Assembly: GCF_000800015.1 (NCBI RefSeq)
Contig: NZ_JUGR01000006.1
Coordinates: 1 to 41,438 of the forward strand
Length of the DNA: 41,438 nucleotides
Source: Terriglobus sp. TAA 43
GTDB lineage: Bacteria; Acidobacteriota; Terriglobia; Terriglobales; Acidobacteriaceae
Direction: 5' to 3'
In this document: positions 1-7,421 of the stretch, piece after piece
Position numbering within the stretch: the first letter of the stretch is position 1
Layout: every line of letters begins with the position of its first letter
The notes under the pieces: generated by a model
Seen by the model: only the letters and a program-made list of their open reading frames with translations
Told to the model about the DNA's origin: nothing
Databases searched by the model: none
Position numbers and translations under genes: made by a program

Positions 1-562
1 AGCGCACGCCACGCGATGTCCGCAAATAGTGCGCGATGGCATCGCGCAGTGGTGGATAGCCACTTCCATCTGCCGGTGTATCAAGCCATGACCTGAAATT
101 GCGAGAGCGCTTGGCGGCGATACGTCCCCAAATCTCTGCTGGGAATTCCGCAACGGCCGGGTCCGACGCGCGGAAGGGAAGGCACTCCGCTTTCCATACA
201 AGTTCGACGTAGGGCTTTGGTCGCACATACGACGAGATAACGTTGCCAACATAAGCGGGAGGCGTCGAAGTCAGCGGCTTGTGAGGTGGGACGGTCGCTG
301 CGACCGGATTGATCCAAGTACCCACTCCCACTCTGCTGGATATGTAACCTTCGTCGAGCAAGCGCTCGAAGACGCTGACGACTGTTCCGCGCGACAGTCC
401 GTATTGGCGCGCGAAATCACGCGAGGCTGGCAGTCTGGAGCCAGCCTCAAGTCGGCCTTCCAGGATCGCGTTGCGCAGCTCTTCGTAAAGCCACTTCGTC
501 AACACCTGATGAGGAGGACGATTCTTAATGCTCAACTCGAAGGAACTGACGATTCGTGGCAT
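1..562 (-). CDS. MocR/PdxR-family transcriptional regulator (5' part, runs off the window)
   Basis: The minus strand is open from an ATG at 562 to the window edge, giving about 187 residues. The first 75 or so form a GntR-type winged helix, recognisable from 'YEELRNAILEGRL', 'GSRLPASRDFARQYGLSRGT' and 'VVSVFERLLDEGYISS'. A linker follows, then the start of a fold-type I aminotransferase-like domain ('PFRASDPAVAEFPAEIWGRI', then 'GYPPLRDAIAHYLRTSRGV'). That order defines the MocR/PdxR class, whose C-terminal domain usually senses pyridoxal phosphate or an amino-acid adduct. The PLP lysine lies outside the window. The gene diverges from a DoxX-like membrane gene, and MocR proteins commonly control their divergent neighbour. 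The effector is unknown. Confidence 0.9.
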   Translation of the reverse strand, partial: MPRIVSSFELSIKNRPPHQVLTKWLYEELRNAILEGRLEAGSRLPASRDFARQYGLSRGTVVSVFERLLDEGYISSRVGVGTWINPVAATVPPHKPLTSTPPAYVGNVISSYVRPKPYVELVWKAECLPFRASDPAVAEFPAEIWGRIAAKRSRNFRSWLDTPADGSGYPPLRDAIAHYLRTSRGVR

Positions 563-594
563 GGGCGGGGGATTGGTCTAAGAGTATTTCTTTT

Positions 595-619
595 AATTGG
601 CTCTACCAGAGTACCAATT
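595..619. promoter_or_regulatory. Candidate MocR operator in the divergent promoter region
   Basis: AATTGG at 595-600 and CCAATT at 614-619 form an inverted repeat. Inside it, TACCA occurs twice as a direct repeat at 604-608 and 612-616, eight bases apart. It lies 33 bp upstream of the mocR start and 61 bp upstream of the DoxX-like gene. MocR regulators typically bind a combination of direct and inverted repeats in such divergent regions. Binding itself is inferred. Confidence 0.4.
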
Positions 620-679
620 GCAACCCATACTATCAGCGCAAATGGATTGAGTCGGTCAGCTTGCGCGCTGGAGATGAAG

Positions 680-1513
680 ATGGACAGAACGAGAGTCGGT
701 GTTTGGCTGTATGGTTTGGCAACGATTGCAACGGGGCTCGTGAACATTGTGTGGTTGAAATTCGAGGCTTCGCATCAACCGATAGCGGCTCTCGGCCACC
801 TCACTAGCGAACAGGTACTGGCAGGGCTTTCTGGTATCTGGTTAGTTGCTGCCGGCATCGCCTTATTGCGGCGGCAAACCGCGTGGATTGGTGCTTTGGC
901 GTCCGCTCTCATCTACATCGCCTTTGCCCTGTTGTGGGTGTCGCGCTACGCTGCAATGGCTCATGCGGTGGGGGTTCGATTCGACCTTTTTGTTTTCTGT
1001 TTGGGAGGCGCCGGCATGCAACTCCTTCTGGCTGCCCCAGCTGCCGTCCTCTACGCTGTGGCACGTACTGGTTCACTCCCGAAGGGAAGAGCGATGGCGA
1101 TCACTCGTTGGATGTTGGGCGTTCCTCTCATCACATTCGCTATGGGGCACCTTATCAATACTCGTGGTTATGTGAGGTTCGTCCCGCACTGGGTGCCGTT
1201 TGGTCTTTTCTTTGTTGTACTGACTGGCATCGCTTTTCTGCTGGCAGGCTGCGCTATTCTTGCGAGAATTCGCGACGTACTCGCAGCAAGAATGCTCGCT
1301 CTTATGCTCCTGTTGTTTGAGTTCACGGTAGAGATACCGCCGGTCTTTTCAAACCCACACAGCCAGGGCGCATGGGGCGGAGCCATCTACAACCTGACCG
1401 CAATCGGAGCATGCTGGGTGTTCGCTGAGTTTGCAGTTCGACATCGGGAAAGCAGGCGAGACATCAATTCCAGAGAGCAGTTGGCCACGGTCCGTACTGG
1501 TGCCATCGTCTAG
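680..1513 (+). CDS. DoxX-like polytopic membrane protein
   Basis: A protein of 277 residues made mostly of hydrophobic helices. The open frame extends far upstream, but the start is placed at the ATG at 680 because GGAG at 670-673 lies 6 bp ahead of it; ATG 674 is also in frame but abuts the GGAG. The segments 'GVWLYGLATIATGLVNIVW', 'WIGALASALIYIAFALLWV', 'GMQLLLAAPAAVLYAVA' and 'WVPFGLFFVVLTGIAFLLAG' look like membrane spans, seven or eight in all. The pattern resembles the large DoxX-like proteins of unknown function in soil bacteria, some of which are linked to redox or quinone metabolism. It diverges from a MocR regulator and is probably its target. The function is not known. Confidence 0.75.
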   Translation: MDRTRVGVWLYGLATIATGLVNIVWLKFEASHQPIAALGHLTSEQVLAGLSGIWLVAAGIALLRRQTAWIGALASALIYIAFALLWVSRYAAMAHAVGVRFDLFVFCLGGAGMQLLLAAPAAVLYAVARTGSLPKGRAMAITRWMLGVPLITFAMGHLINTRGYVRFVPHWVPFGLFFVVLTGIAFLLAGCAILARIRDVLAARMLALMLLLFEFTVEIPPVFSNPHSQGAWGGAIYNLTAIGACWVFAEFAVRHRESRRDINSREQLATVRTGAIV

Positions 1514-2207
1514 AGAAATACAACGTGTCCACATTCTTCTCAGAATTTTCAGGTTGTGTGGTGAATTCGTTAAGTCTTGTCTCGGGTGACAGGTGAGATA
1601 TCGGGGATCGTAAAGAGGGTAATCGATTCTCAGAAGGAATCGGGTAGAGATGTCTTGTCAACCGCTCTCTGCCCATGCGCAAAGGACATCTAATACCGGC
1701 CTCAGAATGAGGCCATAGGACGTTGTCGCGTCGTGCACTCGCGGTGACTCCTGATCTTATTGCCTATTCACCGCTCACTCAGGAGAGCGCCGCGAAGACT
1801 CACCAATGATTTTGAAGTGGTAACACATACGAAAGCTAGATACGGGTCCAACAAACGTTTCTGAGGAGTCCCTCGGCTCGGATATTGCAGTCCTGAGCAG
1901 AGAGGCTCTTCGAGTCGCTTCGGAAAAGATTGCCAGAGTCGGCGGTCTATCTGGGTGTTCCTGGAGCGCGACGTGGAGTCGGGCGAGAGTGACGATATGC
2001 AGTTCGCTGAAATGTGATGCGCAAATCGTCCGCATATTTTCGTAATTTCAAAAAGCACGTCTGGCTCGTGGGCACTATGTCTGGTATTCGGAAGAACGGT
2101 TTCAAGTCGTTTCTGTATTGTCTTCTCGGTCGGGCCGAAGAGCCCGAAGAACGAATCTTGTCCCAGCTGTGTTGACGAATCACGATATTGCCTTGGAGGT
2201 CTCCCAG
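1514..2207. other. Intergenic stretch without a recognised gene
   Basis: No reading frame here has recognisable protein character or a good ribosome site. A short perfect hairpin, GGCCTCA-GAA-TGAGGCC, lies at 1697-1713 but lacks a T-run, so calling it a terminator for the DoxX-like gene is weak. Short open frames on the minus strand at 1768-2384 are rich in Ser/Arg and look like chance frames. Confidence 0.5.
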
Positions 2208-2414
2208 ATGTACCACCGATCGTATCCGCTTCGCCTGAGCCCATCTATGCGGGAACAGGTAGAGCGTCTTGCTAAGAGAGATCAGATCTCGCTTAATCAC
2301 TTCATTGCTCTTTGTATTGCGGAAAAACTGAGCCGCATGGAGCATGAAGCTACCAGAAGAACGACTGTTCCGCTCTCGCGACAAGCTCCCTCATCACGCA
2401 TAGTCGCTGCGTAA
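2208..2414 (+). CDS. Small ribbon-helix-helix DNA-binding protein (HicB-like antitoxin type, solitary)
   Basis: A protein of 68 residues. The start ATG at 2208 is set by GGAGG at 2195-2199, 8 bp upstream; the frame is open further upstream without a better start. The N-terminal stretch 'YPLRLSPSMREQVERLAKRD' followed by 'ISLNHFIALCIAEKLSRME' is the beta strand plus two helices of an Arc/MetJ or HicB C-terminal ribbon-helix-helix fold. Such small proteins are often antitoxins, but no HicA-like or other toxin frame lies on either side. It could be an orphan antitoxin or a free repressor. The tail after residue 45 is polar and probably disordered. A hairpin follows the stop. Confidence 0.75.
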   Translation: MYHRSYPLRLSPSMREQVERLAKRDQISLNHFIALCIAEKLSRMEHEATRRTTVPLSRQAPSSRIVAA

Positions 2415-2434
2415 ACGAACACTATCCCCTGAGG

Positions 2435-2463
2435 ACCGGTGTGGCTTACGCCATACCGGTTTC
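2435..2463 (+). terminator. Hairpin downstream of the ribbon-helix-helix gene
   Basis: ACCGGTGTGGC at 2435-2445 pairs with GCCATACCGGT at 2450-2460 (11 pairs, one of them G-U) around the loop TTAC. The following T-run is short and interrupted, so it may be a weak terminator or a bidirectional end for the convergent genes. Confidence 0.5.
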
Positions 2464-2623
2464 ATTCGCTACCTGATCGGCGACTTGCGAACTGAAGATG
2501 TTAGGGAAAGAACGTCGCGGAAATATCGACAACAAGGCGTATGTGGCACAACTTTGCATACGTGTTGGCAAACACTTTGTTGCGGTAGGCTTGCAACTGA
2601 AATTCCATTGAGTCAAGTACAGA

Positions 2624-3376
2624 TCACATTGGTGCACTGATTGGAGTGCCAGCCGTTGCCTTTTCGAGTCGGTCAGCGTCGCGACCCTCTTGTCGAGGTG
2701 ACAAATACATTTCTTGGGCGTTGTGAACATATTTCGATCGGGCGCTTTGGAGTCGGTCGATCTGGTCTACCCCAAGAGGCTGAGCCGTCCCGAGTTGATG
2801 GGCAACGAGACCTACCTGCGCCAGATGCTCAACCGTCTCCATCTTCATGAATGCGTCGAGAAGGGTCTTCCCATAACTGACCACGCCATGGTTTGCGAGC
2901 AGAATTGTCTCATGGTCCGTGAGGAAAGGCCGCATACTCGCCGCCACTTCATCGGTGCCAGTAGTTGCGTAGGGTGCCAGAGGCACGCGTCCCACGGTCA
3001 TGACCGCTTCCTGGCAGAGAGGTTCATTGAGCGCTCGTCCGGAGCAGGCAAAAGCCGTCGCAATCGGAGGATGAGAATGGACGACAGCATGGATGTCCGC
3101 TCGGTGCCGATATACCGCGAGATGCATGGAGATCTCACTTGTGACCTTTCGTGCGCCTGCGATCAGGCGTCCATCGAGGTCGACAATCACCATGTCAGAA
3201 GCCTTGATTAGACCTTTGCTGACTCCGGTCGGAGTCACGAGAAGTCGTTCAGAGTCGAGACGTACCGAAAGATTTCCCGAAGTTCCGGGAGTAAATCCCA
3301 GGCGAGAGAGCCACTTGCTGAACCTTTTCAGGTCGCGCCTCAATCCCAGTTCTACAGTGCATTCGCGTTCGTTCAA
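2624..3376 (-). CDS. Class II aldolase/adducin-family protein (fuculose-phosphate aldolase-like)
   Basis: A protein of 250 residues with a TTG start at 3376, chosen because AGGAGG (minus strand, 3382-3387) is 5 bp upstream. Class II aldolases are cytosolic Zn enzymes that cleave sugar phosphates to dihydroxyacetone phosphate plus an aldehyde, or decarboxylate/epimerise related substrates. Visible motifs are 'GTSGNLSVR' near residue 33, the catalytic Glu81 in 'TSEISMHL', Zn ligands His100 and His102 in 'VVHSHPP', and the third ligand His163 in 'ANHGVV'. The length fits the family. It lies 28 bp downstream of the radical SAM gene, so the two are probably cotranscribed. The C-terminal ~40 residues are polar and atypical. 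The substrate cannot be read from sequence. Confidence 0.88.
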   Translation of the reverse strand: MNERECTVELGLRRDLKRFSKWLSRLGFTPGTSGNLSVRLDSERLLVTPTGVSKGLIKASDMVIVDLDGRLIAGARKVTSEISMHLAVYRHRADIHAVVHSHPPIATAFACSGRALNEPLCQEAVMTVGRVPLAPYATTGTDEVAASMRPFLTDHETILLANHGVVSYGKTLLDAFMKMETVEHLAQVGLVAHQLGTAQPLGVDQIDRLQSARSKYVHNAQEMYLSPRQEGRDADRLEKATAGTPISAPM

Positions 3377-3404
3377 AACTCCCTCCTGTTCGTTTCGTTT
3401 GCGA

Positions 3405-4436
3405 TTAATTGGACAGAATCTTGAAGGGGACCGATTTCGTCTGCGTGGCGGATTTGGACGAAAAAGTTCCCCGCGCCTTACGCCATCCCTTGCCGATTCT
3501 GTCTGACGCCCTGAAGAGATGACCGGCAGTGAGTCCGCCAAGGATCTTGTAGTGTCCGATTGCGGCAAGTCCCATCGAGGCGATACAACCGCATTGTGAG
3601 CAATCTGGGTCTCCTCCGAACTGGCAAGGCGTGATCTGGGTCTTGAGATCCGCAGAGATCGTTTCTGTCGTTCGAGCGAAGATACACTCTTCCGGACTGC
3701 GTGGCGGGGTGGCGATCTCATCGATGACGATATCTTGCATGTCGAGCTTGGGATAGAGAGTGCGTAGCCGCCGCAATTCGTTCATGACCTCCGTTCGCTG
3801 GACCGGCGACAGGATTTCAGGATCCGTAGCGCCGCGCTGCGGCGTAAACAGACTGAACCAGATCTTCCGGATCGAGGGATTCGTGCTCCAGAACCCGAGA
3901 AACTCCTCGAGATAACCTGGCCGCGAAGCGGCCTGAGACGTGATCGTGGAGTGTATTGTGACCTGCGCGTCGACGATGTTCTTGAGAATCCGTTCATAGG
4001 TGGCTGGCTTTCTTCGCTCGTCGTGTTCGGGCTGAAGGCCATCAATCGAAACGACGACATTTAGCTTCGCATAATCCTTCCAGTGCGATGGAATCACTCG
4101 GAAGGCACTTGTAACAACTTGCGTGTGGATACCACGAGCCTCGATTTGTGGAAGCAATTGCTCCAATTCTCGATAGCGTACCAATGGATCACCGCCGACC
4201 AGAGAGACGTGGAGCGGTTTCAATTCATCGAGAAGAGCGAGAATGCGAGTGACGAGTTCGTCTCCCTTAAAATCCGAGAGCTGACTGAGCTGGGTGAAAC
4301 TGCCAAGATGGGCAGCGTCGAAGGCATAACACCCCGGGCAACGGAGGGGGCACTCTTTGGTAATTTCGATCGAGAGAGACGGAGCACGGGCAGACAGGAT
4401 ACTGGCCCAGGCTTTGAGCACTTCAGACTTTTTCAT
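3405..4436 (-). CDS. Radical SAM protein with C-terminal cysteine cluster
   Basis: A protein of 343 residues. The ATG at 4436 is preferred over an upstream in-frame ATG (4460) because GGAGG lies 5 bp before it. Cys29, Cys33 and Cys36 in 'CPLRCPGCYA' form the CxxxCxxC motif that binds the [4Fe-4S] cluster and S-adenosylmethionine. 'SLVGGDPLVRY' corresponds to the SAM-binding GGE-type motif, here with Asp in place of Glu. 'VVVSIDGLQPEHD' is also typical of the barrel. Five more cysteines (251, 271, 279, 282, 284) near the C-terminus resemble a SPASM-like auxiliary-cluster region. No small precursor peptide is seen beside it, so peptide maturation is unproven. The pairing with a class II aldolase suggests modification of a small metabolite. 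Confidence 0.88.
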   Translation of the reverse strand: MKKSEVLKAWASILSARAPSLSIEITKECPLRCPGCYAFDAAHLGSFTQLSQLSDFKGDELVTRILALLDELKPLHVSLVGGDPLVRYRELEQLLPQIEARGIHTQVVTSAFRVIPSHWKDYAKLNVVVSIDGLQPEHDERRKPATYERILKNIVDAQVTIHSTITSQAASRPGYLEEFLGFWSTNPSIRKIWFSLFTPQRGATDPEILSPVQRTEVMNELRRLRTLYPKLDMQDIVIDEIATPPRSPEECIFARTTETISADLKTQITPCQFGGDPDCSQCGCIASMGLAAIGHYKILGGLTAGHLFRASDRIGKGWRKARGTFSSKSATQTKSVPFKILSN

Positions 4437-4494
4437 CACATCCTCCAAGACGATCCACAAGTGTGATCAGTCCTGTTGCAGGAATTCACCATGA

Positions 4495-4504
4495 CTCAAT
4501 TGAG
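4495..4504. promoter_or_regulatory. Palindrome upstream of the radical SAM gene
   Basis: CTCAATTGAG is a perfect 10-bp palindrome inside the 97-bp gap between the small membrane gene and the radical SAM gene, 59 bp before the latter's start. It may be an operator for an internal promoter. A chance occurrence is possible. Confidence 0.25.
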
Positions 4505-4533
4505 CCGTTCGAAGGTGGGCGCTTAGGAAGGAA

Positions 4534-4932
4534 TCAAATCTGTAGCGGGAGGGTAGATTGGCGCAGGGATGGACTTGGGAAGGGCACAACGTGCAGAACT
4601 GAGATGAGTCTCATGAGCGATCCTGTGACAACAGGATCGTTGCGGTGGAACACAATCGACAGCCATCTCTTTAAAGACAAGGTCGCTCTGAAGGAACACT
4701 TGCCGTGCTGCATCATGACCATCACGAAACAGAGCATCGTGGCGATAGCAAGCAGACCAAACTCGAAATCCTGACCACCCCTTAGAAAGCCGTCAAAGTT
4801 CCAGAAATGCTCGGTCCAGGGCATGACCAATAAAACGATACCAATGAACAGGAGAGCACCTCGACTTCCGGCAGTCCATAGATCGGACATCCCATCGATT
4901 CGGTGCAACCCCGGGATGGTGGCCCTTTTCAT
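4534..4932 (-). CDS. Small membrane protein of unknown function
   Basis: A protein of 132 residues starting at ATG 4932, with a purine-rich GGGG about 7 bp upstream. Two hydrophobic segments, 'GALLFIGIVLLVMPW' and 'FGLLAIATMLCFVMVMM', flank the loop 'FDGFLRGGQDFE', so the chain probably crosses the membrane twice and leaves a basic C-terminal tail inside. I have no firm family name; the loop pattern looks conserved-hypothetical rather than random. It precedes the radical SAM and aldolase genes by 97 bp on the same strand and may be the first gene of that cluster. Confidence 0.6.
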   Translation of the reverse strand: MKRATIPGLHRIDGMSDLWTAGSRGALLFIGIVLLVMPWTEHFWNFDGFLRGGQDFEFGLLAIATMLCFVMVMMQHGKCSFRATLSLKRWLSIVFHRNDPVVTGSLMRLISVLHVVPFPSPSLRQSTLPLQI

Positions 4933-5782
4933 CTTTTCGCCCCGCAGCTTGGATTCTACGCTTTGTGGTTAAACCGATCATTTCACCCCATGCTCTGCAG
5001 ACAGCCGCACGTGGTCATCGAGATCACGATCTTGGATGGATGCAAAATCACCTTTGCATTCAACGGTGGAGATTAGTAACAAGTGAGATCGGCGGAAGTG
5101 ATCCGTAGAGGTCACATCTCGCGGAGCAATCGTACATCGACTTTCGTGCGGCGGTGATTTTGACCGATAAGTCGGATTGCGGATTGCGGGATTGCTGCAC
5201 TGCATCAGGTGCGTGGGCGCAAGCGCCGCTGCGAAGTAGACACAACGAAGCGGTGCGTGAAACTGAAGAAATCAGTAGTCGCGTACAGGAATGCCTCGAG
5301 ACTCCTCTGAGTTCAGCCAAGGGGTTTTACCGAGCGCGTTATAAGCAAACGTCTCGAGATGCACGCATTCTCTTGCGCTCAACTTCTTTTCAGCCCAATC
5401 TTTCGTCTCTGAGCTTAGACCGAGAGCCTCGTCAACAGACTCCAATCCTGTTGGAATGTGTGGGCCTGCGACGTGTCATGTAATTGGGATTCCGGGGCGA
5501 TGCTTACGCTTACGATGGATGTCTCGTTGGATGCAGTCACGATAATGTCGATGGTCGGCAGGGGATTCGACATTGCGAAAGAGTATGAACTCTGCCAAAT
5601 GCTTTTCAAGGGAGTCTCGGGGCGTTTCGCGTATGGGGCGAAGAAACGCTCGGAGATATTGAGAGCATGAAATCGAGATGTTGGAACCGAAGATTCCAAA
5701 CTCTTGTGTTCACACCGCAATTGCGACCCGCAGTGCAGAAGCTACTTAGCGCCTTGTTCTTTACAAATGAAGATTCTCAGGG
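4933..5782. other. Gene-poor stretch of about 850 bp
   Basis: Several short open frames exist on both strands, but none has a ribosome site plus a recognisable domain. A small tandem array, GGATTGC at 5174-5180, 5181-5187 and 5189-5195, is the only clear low-order structure. Decayed coding sequence is possible. Confidence 0.45.
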
Positions 5783-6535
5783 CTATCGGGATCGCTGCAA
5801 GGGGACTTCGTTCACTTCTTGTCGGTAATGGTCCCGTCTCCAATGGAAGGAGAGGAGATATCGTTTGGCACGCCGTGGGCGATAGACCAAGGCAGGGCGA
5901 AAGCAGACCAGGCAGCGACCACCCTTCTTGCGTACGCTGGGATACAGGATGCCATTGGACTTCTCTTTTAGAAGTGTTTGCGCGAGCTTCTGGGATTCCC
6001 AGTAGCATTCCGGAACAGGTTCTGGAGCGAGGTATGTTGCGTAGTCAGCGGCCGGCTCCAGCGCGTGAAACTCACCGTGAAAATCTGCGAGCCAGTCGTC
6101 ATACGTCGATGCATCCGACTCGGGGACACCTGTCACTGTCTCCGGAACAACGATTTCCGCGAGGCGCTTGGCTTTGTGATAGCTGACTTCTGCGACCGAT
6201 GTCTCCAACCTGTCTGCGGCGTACCACGCACCTCGGTCCGGACCGTTGAATCGAGCTCCGTTCGGACTCGGATGGAGGAATGCTGCTCGGACGATGTGAG
6301 CGTTGGGGATGCCGTAGACCAATTCGTAGGTGCTTATACCAGGAAGTCCAAACTGTTCACCTTGAATCCGGTCGTTTGTCGCTCCATCCAAACGGATCAA
6401 TTTCTGGAGCATGTCGTCATCGTCAGCCAGATCATCAAGAACCGTACCCGCCTCGCTGTAACGCGAGGGGAGTAAACGATGCATTCCACTTCGGTCGATC
6501 TGCCGGAGTGGAGGTGTCACTGGCCACCTCGCCAT
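5783..6535 (-). CDS. RES-domain toxin of a type II toxin-antitoxin system
   Basis: A protein of 250 residues. RES toxins degrade NAD+ (phosphorolysis or hydrolysis) and stop growth until neutralised by the partner Xre antitoxin. The residues that name the domain are visible: Arg95 in 'NGARFNG', Glu116 in 'ETSVAEVSYH' and Ser200 in 'GILYPSVRKKGGRC'; Tyr105 in 'GAWYAAD' also fits the active site. The reading frame begins 19 bp inside the end of the upstream antitoxin gene, so the pair is translationally coupled; an internal ATG at residue 18 is a possible alternative start. It is at the longer end for the family, with about 20 extra residues at each terminus. It appears intact. Confidence 0.93.
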   Translation of the reverse strand: MARWPVTPPLRQIDRSGMHRLLPSRYSEAGTVLDDLADDDDMLQKLIRLDGATNDRIQGEQFGLPGISTYELVYGIPNAHIVRAAFLHPSPNGARFNGPDRGAWYAADRLETSVAEVSYHKAKRLAEIVVPETVTGVPESDASTYDDWLADFHGEFHALEPAADYATYLAPEPVPECYWESQKLAQTLLKEKSNGILYPSVRKKGGRCLVCFRPALVYRPRRAKRYLLSFHWRRDHYRQEVNEVPLQRSR

Positions 6536-6963
6536 GCATCCAGCATCCGCCGAACCTCAATCATCCCGGGCTGGCCCCGTTGAATCATGTAGGCGAGTGG
6601 TGTGCGTCCCATGAAGACCGGTCCACGATTCGCAAGCGTGATCCAACGATCCGCCCAGGGTTTTCCAAAGTAGATATTTAGGGCCTTATAAATACCGATC
6701 AGCAGCGAGATGCGGGTCAACGTGTCTTGATCGAGCGTACGCTTCGGGTTCGTCTTCCACGCGTGGAAGGTCGACGACGCCAAACCTCCGAGAAGGGAGC
6801 GAGAGTCCTCTTCATTCAATCCCCACTTTTTCCGGAGATTCATGAAGGCTTTGATAGCTGCGGAGGAAAGCTCCGCTCGTTCGGCGGCATTGCTAAGATC
6901 GGCACCCGATTCGAAATCGTATCCGGCGATTCGGGGCAAGACAAGGGAAGCAGCGGTTGCCAT
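6517..6963 (-). CDS. Xre/MbcA/ParS-type antitoxin (DUF2384)
   Basis: A protein of 148 residues encoded directly before the RES toxin. The central part 'RKKWGLNEEDSRSLLGGLAS' followed by 'STFHAWKTNPKRTLDQDTL' is an Xre-like helix-turn-helix. The C-terminal part, with 'RISLLIGIYKALNIYFG', 'WITLANRGPVFMGRTPLAYM' and the final 'GMIEVRRMLDAWRGG', is the DUF2384 toxin-binding region that plugs the RES active site. The antitoxin normally also represses the operon together with the toxin, and a matching promoter with inverted repeat lies just upstream. The first ~30 residues before the HTH are Ala/Ser rich and probably flexible. Confidence 0.93.
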   Translation of the reverse strand: MATAASLVLPRIAGYDFESGADLSNAAERAELSSAAIKAFMNLRKKWGLNEEDSRSLLGGLASSTFHAWKTNPKRTLDQDTLTRISLLIGIYKALNIYFGKPWADRWITLANRGPVFMGRTPLAYMIQRGQPGMIEVRRMLDAWRGGQ

Positions 6964-6967
6964 AGCA

Positions 6968-7007
6968 AATCTCGCTTTCGAGAGTAATTATCCACGAAAA
7001 CGAGATT
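6968..7007 (-). promoter_or_regulatory. Probable autoregulatory operator of the Xre-RES operon
   Basis: AATCTCGCTTTCG at 6968-6980 and CGAAAACGAGATT at 6995-7007 are inverted copies of a 13-bp sequence with one mismatch. The arms flank the -10 element and begin 5 bp before the antitoxin start codon. This placement fits repression by the Xre antitoxin or the toxin-antitoxin complex. Confidence 0.6.
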
Positions 7008-7015
7008 CGATTCAA
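6987..7015 (-). promoter_or_regulatory. Sigma70-like promoter of the Xre-RES operon
   Basis: On the minus strand, TTGAAT (7010-7015) and GATAAT (6987-6992) are separated by exactly 17 bp. The predicted start of transcription is about 6980, giving a leader of roughly 17 nt before the antitoxin ATG at 6963. Confidence 0.6.
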
Positions 7016-7146
7016 GAAGGCGGAGAGCAACCCACTTCCGAAGTTCGGAGTTGGGTGCTCTGAGCACGATGTTTAGCCAGGCGGGAAGGCAGAGTGGTTT
7101 TCTGCGGAAGCTAGAAACCAAAGCGCCGCTAGAGACAGCCCTTTAC

Positions 7147-7421
7147 TTAGCCAAACTGTCTAATGGAGAGACTTAGGTAAGCCACGATCGCATGCGCATC
7201 CTGCTCGCTGAGCGTATAGGGAGGCATTGGCGGAGCAGCGCGTTTTCCGTCAGCTTTTTTCCTGTGACAAAGAACTGGACCATTCCAGATTCGCCCCAGG
7301 ACTTCCAGAGGGGACTTGTCGCTGTCAGGTCCGGTGCGGCAGTCATCCAGGCCGGAACGGCCAGGGTTCTCCCTGTTCCTGTGCAATACATGGATGATTC
7401 CGTGTAGACGAGGAATGGACT
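7147..7421 (-). pseudogene. C-terminal remnant of a c-type cytochrome, frameshifted
   Basis: Two adjacent minus-strand frames join into one cytochrome c tail. The upstream frame reads 'VPAWMTAAPDLTATSPLW' and 'GMVQFFVTGK'; the downstream frame reads 'ADGKRAAPPMPPYTLSEQ' and 'DAHAIVAYLSLS' before a TAA at 7147. The break falls in a run of six A (7255-7260 on the plus strand as T); a seventh A would restore one frame. The heme-binding CxxCH part is missing, and the remnant ends against the GntR gene, so even with the frameshift repaired it could not bind heme. It is probably a relic left by a rearrangement. A sequencing error could explain the frameshift but not the missing 5' part. Confidence 0.7.

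Noticed and set aside
281-679. Long N-terminal extension of the DoxX-like frame across the divergent mocR gene
   Set aside because: It runs antisense through the mocR coding sequence and the promoter region and shows no protein character; the ribosome site supports the start at 680.
1768-2384. Minus-strand open frames of 145-158 residues opposite the ribbon-helix-helix gene
   Set aside because: No ribosome site and no recognisable domain; composition is Ser/Arg rich and the plus-strand gene explains the openness.
5174-5195. Three near-tandem copies of GGATTGC, considered as iterons or a CRISPR-like repeat
   Set aside because: Only three 7-mers with a single-base gap and no further copies or origin-like context nearby.
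5154-5720. Several 70-109 residue frames on both strands in the gene-poor stretch
   Set aside because: None has a domain, a convincing start site or a neighbour relationship; they overlap each other on opposite strands.
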